Below are positions 1 through 9,115 of a DNA stretch of 64,000 nucleotides, in pieces. The notes below the pieces were generated by a model that was not told the DNA's origin, did not search any database, and saw only the letters and a list, made by a program, of their open reading frames with translations. The translations under genes were made by a program, and so were the position numbers. Origin of the DNA: Micromussa lordhowensis (taxonomy: Eukaryota; Cnidaria; Anthozoa; Scleractinia; Lobophylliidae); contig OZ026596.1 of NCBI GenBank assembly GCA_964020085.1, forward strand, positions 29,344,822-29,408,821. Reading direction: 5' to 3'. Numbering within the stretch: position 1 is the stretch's first letter; every line of letters starts with the position of its first letter.

Positions 1-746
1 GAAGTTTAATTATACGACCTTGTTTATGAGATATTACATTCACACTTGTAAGATGCATAATAAAGCTATTCACCTCTCTACTTTCGTCGACAAAGTGTTA
101 TTAAAATACAGAATTGAAAAATTTTCTTAATAACTAATTGGAAAAATACTCCTCCCTTAATGTATGCACAACAAGAGACACGTTTGAACGATTTAAATAT
201 ATATAAAGGCGTGTAATGTCCTATATATATATAATACAGTTCTTTTTTTAATTATTAATTAGAAGAAATACTCCGTCACTGTACATGTATTGAACTGGTA
301 ACATTGTAAACTAGGTAAACACATGCAGATAGTGAATAAAGATATCTTCGAAGTAAAAAAAAAAAAAAAAAAAAAAAAACCGAACGGGAATGCTGGGACT
401 TCATGTGTATGATAGGGTTGGCATGGTCGGCGCTATTTAGCCATATTTATGATTAAACTTGAATTGTTCAGAAGCGTTTGTGAAGACTGGTGTTCAGAAA
501 AACACATGGCAAGTTACCATATTTTTTCCATGAAAAGCCCTCTTCAGTTGTTTACTTCAAACTTACCCTGGTGTTTACTTGAGTCCCCTCGTGGGGTACT
601 CCCTATAATGGCCTATACAGGGGTGCCTTTGTTTGGCTTCAGGTATTTAAAAGGGTAGGGATTTCACAAGTTGAGGTATATGAAAGGTCAGCGAAATCAG
701 ACATTTACTTATTTAAAAGGGCCTTTAATTACAACTGGTTAAACGC
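1..746. other. Spacer downstream of PRDM9, with a poly(A)-ended segment
   Basis: AATAAA at 335-340 is followed 14 bases later by 25 consecutive A (355-379), as at the 3' end of a retroposed transcript on the plus strand. No coding sequence recognised upstream in the window. The 3' UTR of PRDM9 must lie just below 747, but no polyadenylation signal was identified. Confidence 0.5.
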
Positions 747-749
747 CTA

Positions 750-785
<36 letters not shown>

Positions 786-814
786 TTGAGTAAGCAGATG
801 CCTGGTCAGATCAT

Positions 815-864
<50 letters not shown>

Positions 865-898
865 TCTGTTTGAGTAAGCAGATGCCTGGTCAGATCAT

Positions 899-959
<61 letters not shown>

Positions 960-998
960 ACGGAGATGCTTGGTCAGATCACTAGAGTTGTTAAACGT

Positions 999-1043
<45 letters not shown>

Positions 1044-1066
1044 ACGGAGATGCTCGGTCAGGTGAT

Positions 1067-1127
<61 letters not shown>

Positions 1128-1166
1128 ACGGAGATGCTTGGTCAGATCACTAGAGTTGTTAAACGT

Positions 1167-1211
<45 letters not shown>

Positions 1212-1240
1212 ACGGAGATGCGTGGTCAGATGACTAGAGT

Positions 1241-1295
<55 letters not shown>

Positions 1296-1318
1296 ACGGA
1301 GATGCTTGGTCAGGTGAT

Positions 1319-1379
<61 letters not shown>

Positions 1380-1402
1380 ACGGAGATGCTCGGTCAGGTG
1401 AT

Positions 1403-1463
<61 letters not shown>

Positions 1464-1494
1464 ACGGAGATGCCTGGTCAGATGACTAGAGTTC

Positions 1495-1526
<32 letters not shown>
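747..1526 (-). repeat. 84-bp coding minisatellite: PRDM9 C2H2 zinc-finger array
   Basis: Nine 28-residue fingers (protein 476-727) follow one another with TGEKP-type linkers, plus a tenth cut after YQCTQCN by TAG. Two ordinary fingers and one degenerate finger (CALS in place of C-x2-C) precede the block. Counted from the helix start, the repeats vary at -1 (N/Q), 2 (S/N), 3 (H/D) and 6 (R, E, K or T). The rest is nearly invariant, apart from K/N at -2 in the first finger and A/T before the conserved Phe. Fingers 8 and 9 read HLLTQ, losing the second zinc-binding His. The high nucleotide identity between units is typical of an array homogenised by unequal exchange. Confidence 0.93.
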
Positions 1527-1547
<21 letters not shown>

Positions 1548-4500
1548 ACGGAGATGCGTGGTGAGAGCATTACATGGACTAAGCGCCTTTTCACTTAGTG
1601 CACACTGGGTACGCTTTTCATCTGCATGAGCCTGGCGGATGTGTATGTTTAGACTGTTAACTGATTTGAATTGCTTTTTGCATATTCTACATTCCCAATT
1701 TAAAGTCCTGGATGAACAGTAATAGTTCTTGTGTCTTTGTAGAAAGTTCAGGGAAGTGTACATCCGTTCACAGCTCTCGCATATGTATCCATTACCTGAG
1801 AAGGAAGAAAGATAAACTTTTAGACAAAATAAAATGTCCCCAAAATTTGTATGATATTTTTTTAGTTTTAAAAGAGGCAATAGGGTCAATGATGGTTGAC
1901 ATTACTCGTTTGACGCTATCAAAGGTAAATCACCCAAATGAGTACTCAATACCGATTGGAATTACTTATGTTGTCTCCAAAAAGTGAAATTCTTTACTAG
2001 TATACGCTTGTCTGTTTGGATTCACCTCATGGGGAAATTAAATGTTGAAGTCAAAGCAAGTCGAGTCCGGCTCAGCTCAAGAATACTTTGCAGATATATG
2101 AACGATCAAATAACGTTCTCTTGAGTATTCTTTACAGTAATGCAATCAGTTTAATTTGACTTGACTTTGTGCATGGATAAAAGCGAGTGATGTGTTGAGC
2201 TAATCGATCACAACGCAATTGCGAAGTGTTCCACTTTTAATACGCCTGGCCCCTCTTTTACACAGCCATTGACGTCTAATGGCCACAACAAAATTTCCCT
2301 CGATCTTCAAACGAATCAGTCATTCTTATAACCTGCCAAGTTTAGATCTTCATAGCAAATTTTAGTTTTAAATTGAAGTGTTAAGTTTTCTGTAAAATGG
2401 TTCACTTTTCGGCAAAAGCTATGAGAGAAAATTTAAAGCAAATTTACTTTTTGTTCTGTTTTCTTGCTCTTCAGACATAGTTATCCCCAAATCTTTAGCG
2501 TAGCTCTCTCCATACCATACCAATAGCTCTTCTCCTGGATTTACAGATTTGTAAGTTCGGTAGTAGATCTCGCCTCTATACTGATAGGCTACCAAGTTCT
2601 GCTCGTCCTCACAACGAGAGCAATTTACAAAGCGCATCCAGTTGCTATGGCTTTCATCTCGACCATCCAAGAAATGACTGAACTTGCCGTCTTTGACAAT
2701 CTTGCAAGTAAAATCGACAAGGCGTTTTTATTTTCTTGAATAAAAAATTGTAAATATATATTCTAATCCTCGTGTAACGCGGAAGAATTTCCATCTGCCC
2801 ATATTATTGACATGAAATTTGTTGCTGGTCTTAACTCTCTAATAAGTATTCTTTTGTTTGTTATTTCTAAAACATTGAGCTATTCTGAATTAAGAAAACA
2901 ATGTCAGGTGTACCGTGTTCTTGGACAAAACATTTGAACTATGTTAGACACATATAGCCTTGTAACAATAACACAGTACCTCCCACATGTAACTCGTATT
3001 TGTTTCATCTGTAATGTGCTGCCACCCTATCTTTTTTCCTTTATATGGACCAAATCGTACTCCCTTAGGAATCTCTGTAGTGCTAAAAACACCTAAACCT
3101 GCTCCAGGAATTGACGAGTTGTTTGTAATAAGAACAGTAGGTAATGACGCCACTGCAGATGTCATGTGTGAAGTTTCCTCCTCAGATCTGTCCTCTATGA
3201 TTTGCAAAGGCCCGTGAACTGGACAATCGCCATAATGGAGGTCTTGGCACTGTTCGCAAACTAAGAGAGTAATTGAAATGAGACATTAACCAAAGGAATG
3301 TTACCAGAAAAAATGACAAGAAAAAGCATCAGTTACTTTTCTCCCTCTAGCAAATCGTTCTTTTTTTCATGACGGAACTGAGTGAAGTTGTGGAATAAGG
3401 TTAGGAGGACAAAAATGAAGTCATGGAATCCCTCGGTTAACTTACAGATGTAGTGATCATCATCTGGAACCTCAGCCTCACAGTAGGAATGTTTTTTCCC
3501 CCGAGTAGTATACTGTTTACGTTGCTCAGTAGAAGTTCTCTTTTCACCCTTTGTCTCTCTCTCTGGTTTTTCAGAAACTGAATTTTTCACTGCTGAAATG
3601 AAGTCCATTTCTTCTCCCAATCGACCAAGTTCATCATATGCGCTTGCGTCATTCTTCTCATTCTCTACCTGTTATGTAAGACGATTCACCAAAGACAACA
3701 ATTATTTACTTGAAAAACGATTGATCATGGCAGTTATATAGACGGTTTTCATAAATGGCTGCCGATTATAAATTCTTTTGCAAGTATTAAAATTAGCCTG
3801 ACTAACCTCGTTTTTGAATTGAAAATTCAAAAGAATTTTTACTCTCAAACGAGTTAAGTGAGGTTAATTTAAATGCATACAAAAAAATTTTAAATTGGCA
3901 GCCATTTGTGAAAAGGATCTATACAAAACTTCAGCAGCTGTGAAATTAAAGCCTGCAAAAAGTTCAGGCTTGAACGGGATTCGAACGCATGACCTCTGTG
4001 ATACGGGTGCAGGGCTCTACCAACTGAGTTATCAAGCCAACTGGAGCTGGTTATATTGTTAGTTCGTAATCAAATGCTTGTCGATGGTGCAGAGGTCCTT
4101 TAGTTATAGAGCAATCACTGCTTTGAATTCTCTTATAAGTGAAGAAACGAAAAATAGCGCAACACTCTCAGTTTTTAAGGGCGCTGTAAAGCGCGAAATA
4201 TATACATACATACTTTATTACATACATACTTTATTACCACTTCCCCAAAGAGGATTTTCAGAGGCAATACAGTTAAGATAATAATAATAATTATACAGTT
4301 AAATGATAAAATAAATGATATAAAATGATATATCGAACATAAAATAGAGCAATGACATTAAATAGTGGAAGTGCTAAAGTTACTAAAAAGGCGAGACCTA
4401 AGGCGGCGTTTAAACACATTAACCGATTCACAAAGTTTAAGATCGATAGATAAGGAATTCCATAAAGTAACTGCTCTATAGAAAAAAGACCTTTGGCCAC

Positions 4501-6647
4501 TTGCTGTTAACTGAAGCGAGGTATGTTAAGCATTTGAGAACTTCTCGTACTACGATATATATAATATATAACATATATTATATATACGATATATAACAGT
4601 CCGTAGTAATTTTTAGGATTATAATTTTTAGAATAGGTTAATTATTTATTTGAATTAGTTATGATATTATTGTAACTTTTATAGGTAATTTTATTCGATT
4701 TCCATTTATTGTAAATTAAATCGGAAGAGCCACTGGCTGGAGATTTAATAAACTTACTACTGCTACTACGCAGCTCAAAATTGATTGCAATGACATTTTT
4801 ATAGTTTCTTGTAATCGTACCAATTTACTGGATTCCTTTCTTCCTTTTAAGACAGGAACTGTCTGAGGTTTTGGTCTAAAATCTGCAAGGGATAGCAACA
4901 GTTATTTTGTAACTTCTTAAATTACAAAATTCTTTTCAGGTAAAGATCGTACCAAGTATTGGAACACCAAAACAAAAATGTTCAAATGCCGCTGTTTATA
5001 GTGGACAATGCTCTTAGCTACAACTAGCTAGTTAACAGGCATGTCACTTAAACTGAAAGATAGAATATAATAGAAATATTTCAAAAAGAACATAGACAGG
5101 CTTGAAAGTCCCAACTGGCGAGAGGCAGACCAGTTGGCTATTTACAACTGATGACCAAAAAGTATTGATACCAACGTATCGTTTTCCTTTTAAGCATTTT
5201 CTCCAAGGTAAAATGATTTAACTACCTGGAATAAACCTTTTTATCATTTTCTTTCGTCTTCTAACTTCTTCTGATCCTGGAACCCAATCTTCGTCACTAC
5301 CTTCACTACTCTCACTTGAGCTTTCGTCATCATGGTTTACAGATAAGGTCCTCAGCTTTTGAGCAGGTGTTTTACGAGGACGACTTGGGAGACCAGCTGG
5401 AACGGCGGGAACAGGAAGTCCTGTAAAATAAAAAAAAACCGTCTTGGTCTTTGTATGAAAGCATGTTAGTTTGTTTTAAATCGCTCAAAGAGATAGTTTA
5501 CTAATCTATTGAAACGTTCTCGAGATTACAAATGTTTCCACATTCCAATTTTTGAAGTGGATAGAAGTCAGGAAAACCAGCAAGGGGCTCATGTAGCTTC
5601 CTCTCTAAAAATTGTGATTTTTTAAAATTTATGGGAAATTAGGCAAAAGTCACCATAGACCATTACCATGTGAATGTCTCACCACTTTTGTCCACGATTG
5701 TAGTAACCTAGTCACTCAGGTAGTCAGTTTTATGAGCGACATAATGTGAATGATATTTTACCAGCTACTCACGCAAATAATAATGAAACTATATGAAACT
5801 TCTATGTTTTTCCCATCCTCCCATCTACACATAAATCAGTGCTGCATATCCTGAAGCTTGTTTGCTGGGCTCCAACCCAATATTAGAACACATCAATGTT
5901 GGAATTAAATGGCTATGAACAAAAGCCCATAGCCGCTTTAGTGAAATCATGTTTTGAGATCATGATCAATTTACAAGGGACAAAATTAAATATTCTAGTT
6001 TCTGGCCCAGTAAAGACGAGGGCACTCAAAAACGCCAAAAGCATCAGGATTCTCTGAAATAATGAAGTTCGCCTCACCCAAAGAAAATGCAGCAGCGAAA
6101 AATTAGCAAAAAGGAAGGAAAAGGAACTGCTGCCCTTGCAAGCAAACCCCATGAATAGGTAACAAAAGTAATGAGGATATGTTACAGTAATACAAACTAA
6201 AAGAAAATCCAAATATTGAAAAATACCATGTGAATGTCTCACCACTTTTGTGGACGATTGTAGTAAGCTAGTCACTCAGGTAGTCAGTTTATGACCTACA
6301 TAGTGTGAATTCTTTTTTACCAGTTGCTCACACAGATGATAATGAAACTAAATGAAACTTTTATTACATCATGTACATTCAAAATAAAAATGTGGACATG
6401 AAAAGGAAGAGCCATAGCCGCAAACAATATAAGGTTCGTCGAGGTGTGATTTATAACCGTTACAAAGGAATTGTATACTGCAAATTCTCTTATTCCACGA
6501 CTCTAATAAAACGTATGCAAAGAGATAAAACGTAATTTACATTTTGTAAGTTATTATAAAATACTCACCCAAACTTTTCAAATACTCGTGATTTCTCTTT
6601 ATGTTTCTAAGTCGCAAAAGCTCGTATTCAGACAATGTACCATTCAT
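747..6647 (-). CDS. PRDM9: PRDM9-type histone methyltransferase with zinc-finger array, seven exons
   Basis: Exons (minus strand, 5' to 3'): 6647-6569, 5420-5226, 4882-4758, 3668-3446, 3260-2980, 2700-2448, 1795-747. All have GT/AG borders and compatible phases and give 734 aa. Exon 1 carries a KRAB-like stretch (LRNIKRNHEYLKSLG) resembling the second half of the human PRDM9 KRAB region. Exon 2 has the acidic SDEDWVP motif seen after KRAB in PRDM9. Exon 4 ends in the SSXRD-like RKQYTTRGKK and PDDDHYI. Exon 5 holds a C-x2-C...C-x2-H zinc knuckle (209-223) and the start of PR/SET (GAGLGVF, FGPYKG). Exon 6 holds NWMRFVNC and LLVWYGESY with the catalytic Tyr. Exon 7 encodes the C2H2 fingers. The known family role is H3K4/H3K36 methylation at sequence-selected sites in meiosis; a meiotic role here is inferred. 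ATG 6647 is chosen because an in-frame TAA precedes it in the same exon. The array ends at a premature-looking TAG. Confidence 0.9.
3746..3914. mobile_element. Short hairpin MITE in PRDM9 intron 3
   Basis: The ends are inverted copies: ttttcataaatggctgcc on the left and its near-complement ggcagccatttgtgaaaa on the right. The interior is partly self-complementary (actaacctcg against cgagttaagtgaggtt). About 170 bp long with no coding capacity. Confidence 0.7.
3967..4038 (-). repeat. tRNA-like SINE head (Thr-CGT-like), degenerate
   Basis: Exactly 72 nt fold as a tRNA outline: a perfect 7-bp acceptor stem, a D-arm with AGTTGGTA, and a T-loop TTCGAAT. The anticodon stem has two mismatched pairs, the T-stem has one mismatch plus one non-Watson-Crick pair, and position 33 is C instead of T, so this is unlikely to be a working tRNA. 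A CTGAA...TTTTTGCAGG tail follows, and related tail sequence recurs near 34.2 kb, so I read it as a tRNA-derived SINE in PRDM9 intron 3. Confidence 0.65.
4078..4210 (+). mobile_element. LINE reverse-transcriptase C-terminal fragment
   Basis: The translation contains QRSFSYRAITALNSL followed by LSVFKGAVKREI. This is the RSF-YRA-(T)-WN-L ... FK--L---- pattern at the C-terminal end of many animal LINE polymerases. Only the last ~40 residues remain. It lies within PRDM9 intron 3. Confidence 0.6.
4350..4510 (-). mobile_element. Second LINE C-terminal fragment, convergent with the first
   Basis: Read on the minus strand, the sequence encodes SGQRSFFYRAVTLWNSLS, then FKRRLRSRLF, again a LINE polymerase tail and better conserved than the plus-strand fragment next to it. 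The two tails face each other across about 150 bp of AT-rich sequence. Confidence 0.6.
5665..6365. repeat. Pair of ~140-bp direct repeats in PRDM9 intron 1
   Basis: A block starting at taccatgtgaatgtctcacc (~5665-5805) recurs with small differences at ~6226-6365, including the shared stretch gtcactcaggtagtcagtt. About 420 bp of unrelated sequence separates the copies. This could be a local duplication or the degraded ends of an inserted element; no coding sequence was recognised between them. Confidence 0.7.
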
Positions 6648-6681
6648 CCTAGCTTCTTCTTATCGCCGCCAACAACCTTCA
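6569..6681 (-). other. PRDM9 first coding exon with 5' leader and upstream splice acceptor
   Basis: A pyrimidine-rich acceptor (TTTCCTTTCAG) ends at 6682, so a non-coding upstream exon is likely. The 34-nt leader from 6681 contains an in-frame TAA before ATG 6647. The encoded N-terminus therefore lacks the first half of a KRAB A-box and begins near the RN(V/I)KRN segment. The donor is GTGAGT at 6568. Confidence 0.65.
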
Positions 6682-7824
6682 CTGAAAGGAAACAAAATAT
6701 TAGCTTATGCCGAAATCTTAATGTAACTGGTGAAAAAAGTGCAGTTTGAAGTTGAAATGTCTTGAGTGGATTTTTTATTTTGGCATTCACTAACTGTACA
6801 GAATGAACTGCTTTTGCCGATACAAATGTATCTGAAATGCATGGAAAACTCTCTTCCAGAGTCCAAATCCAAATCGATCAACTGACTATTTCTCGAAGAA
6901 ACATGGTCAAACATCTCCTCCACTCATTCACGACAGTTCACGATCATCTACTGATATGAAAAAGTTTTTCATTTGGATAAATACTACCGCTGTTTTTTGT
7001 GAATTTTACTTTTTAAGCAGGGACAAAAGCTTAACTTATGCGTAAGTAGAGCTTTTATATTACTTCATCAAAACTTTATTAAGCTTAAAAAACTTTTCGT
7101 TTTCACTGACGACAGAAGGCCTGAGAAGACTTATGGAACTGCTTACCTCTTTTCTCGGCGTTGAAAACTGCCAGTGTCCAAAACAAAGGGATATTCCAAG
7201 TTTTCACCAACTGGCTTTACGCTTTTAAAATGAGAACAAGTTAACTTTTAAGAGAATTTTGAGAAAAAACTGGAGAGCAAAACAACTTCTCCGGTCCAAA
7301 CTCAAGTCAAGAAAGCGAAAAAAAATCTCCCTTAACTTCATCGGCGATAAAGCATCTGATTGGCTCACGGCTGTCGGCAGAAGAAAAAGGCGGGAAAATC
7401 TTTGAAAACCGCGCGGGGTGCAATTACATTTTTATTTCCTCTAGGGTACAGTCGGTGAAGAGGCCGTGAAGAGGCGCATTGAACGTTTCCCGGAGAGAAA
7501 GTCCAAAAACGTTTGTACTTCGAACTCCTTTATGGAGGCCACTGTCTCACATTTAAATACTGAAAGTACGAGACTCGCTGGTTTTCACTAGCGACGGAGT
7601 CGGAGTCGTAATCAGAAGTACAGAGTGATACGATGTAATGAAAATTAAACCGACTGAGTCGGTAAGGTAGTCGGAAGCGGAACACGGATTCGGCTTATGA
7701 CTCCGTTCCATCGCTTATCAGGGGGAGCTGGAAGCCTTTCCCATATTGCATTACGCATGAATTATATTATCAACTGTCGTTTGTCACGTGACCTGTTAGC
7801 TGTCAGTAGCTTAATTATTTAAAA

Positions 7825-8010
7825 CAAATTGACGGCAGTTTTTATGTGTCTGTCCTGTCATTCATTATGAATGTCGTCATAACGTTGTCAAAGTAGCTGT
7901 GGATCCACGAGGCGATAGCCGGGGGGATTCGAAGACTACTTTGACAATGCTATGACGAAATCTGACATTGTAAATAGAGGACAGACACATGAAAAACTGC
8001 CGTCAATTTG
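7825..8010. mobile_element. Hairpin MITE with ~75-bp inverted ends
   Basis: The left arm begins caaattgacggcag and the right arm ends ctgccgtcaatttg. Complementarity continues inward through the gtgtctgtcct and gtcataacg...ttgtcaaagtag blocks. The short centre is unrelated. No reading frame of note. Confidence 0.75.
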
Positions 8011-8577
8011 TCTTTTACAATAGCAGATCGTGAAAATGTCCCCTCTCGGCGCTCGTTGCGTTATAGATTCGTGCGTCTGTCCACTTATCGACCAGTATTG
8101 GTATTTTGCGTCAAGGCATCTAGAGAGGACAGTTTTCAAGGACAGAGCAAATTTCTCGTGTCATTTGCTTTTATATCGATCAAAATATGGCAGGGCGCTA
8201 ACAAAAATAGCTGGCGATTCTTATTTCGTGGCTTACCAGTCGACCGGTATCGCACTCCTATATACTGATGTGTGTAATAAATAACTTTTGGTTTTGTTTC
8301 GCTGAATACCGTAAGCGGGGCTAGGAACCCAGTGAAAAGATAATCGTCTCGGTGCTTGTGTTTTTTAGCGCATCAAACAGTTAAGCCGTAATTCGAGATC
8401 AATCGACTTAAGATCTTCTATACATTGAAGCAGCAATCTAGAATTTTTGTCTGTAAATCACACAAGGTGTAACTTGACCCTGGGTTAAAATTTACTTTAA
8501 CTTATATTGACATGGCATTTTGCGTGGGGTTGGGGAGCAAAGAAAGACCGAGGAACGGGAATTTTCGGCTAGGCAGT

Positions 8578-8735
8578 CTATATAAACTCTTAAATTTTTT
8601 TATGATTTCTGTGATACTCTTAAAAATCGGCAAACATACGTGATTTTCATCTCAGCTTCTTTCAAATGGTAGTTGAATAACGGGATGTTTCAGTTGTCAC
8701 AAAAATGATAAAAAAAAATTTAAGAGTTTATATGG
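8578..8735. mobile_element. AT-rich hairpin MITE
   Basis: Inverted ends of about 37 bp pair atataaactcttaaa on the left with tttaagagtttatat on the right, around an ~80-bp centre. Non-coding. Confidence 0.65.
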
Positions 8736-9115
8736 TTTGGGGGGAATCTGTCTCAACATTAGAGACGTTTGTATGGATTTTGAACAATGTTTTAAGGTCC
8801 ATAACTTGGTCTCTGTTCACCCTAAAAGCATCAAACTTGGTCAAATGACTTCTCTCAACGCGATCTTGCATGTGGTGGTGTCAGTTTATCGATTAGTTAA
8901 AATTTGAAACTCGCCCCAGTTTCCTGCGCAACATTAACGCGCTGCATTATGGGAAGGGCTTCCGGGGGGGGCCCTTGCGCTGGTTACATAATTCAAACAC
9001 GGCGAGCCAGTTCTTTGTGAACTGAGTGTTTTTATCACTGAAACTTTCTTATTGTTCGTCGGAAATTTGCCTTAATAGCTGTTGCAAACTATAACTCGTC
9101 CTCTGGAGCAATTCG

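Larger units (their letters stand above)
6682..9115. other. Spacer between divergent PRDM9 and AFG1-type genes
   Basis: The 5' ends of the two genes face away from each other across about 2.4 kb. The likely PRDM9 upstream exon and both promoters should lie here, but no TATA box or other promoter element could be defined with confidence. The recognisable content is two hairpin MITEs (7825-8010 and 8578-8735). Confidence 0.6.

Noticed and set aside
771..1526. Direct repeats that could suggest a CRISPR array
   Set aside because: Repeats are contiguous 84-bp coding units with no spacers, in a eukaryotic gene.
756..1598. Long plus-strand open frame of repeated TLCTLIWLFTC-like units
   Set aside because: It is the antisense shadow of the 84-bp PRDM9 finger repeats; periodicity keeps it open.
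3967..4038. Functional tRNA-Thr (CGT)
   Set aside because: Acceptor arm is perfect but anticodon and T stems carry mismatches, U33 is missing, and a SINE tail follows.
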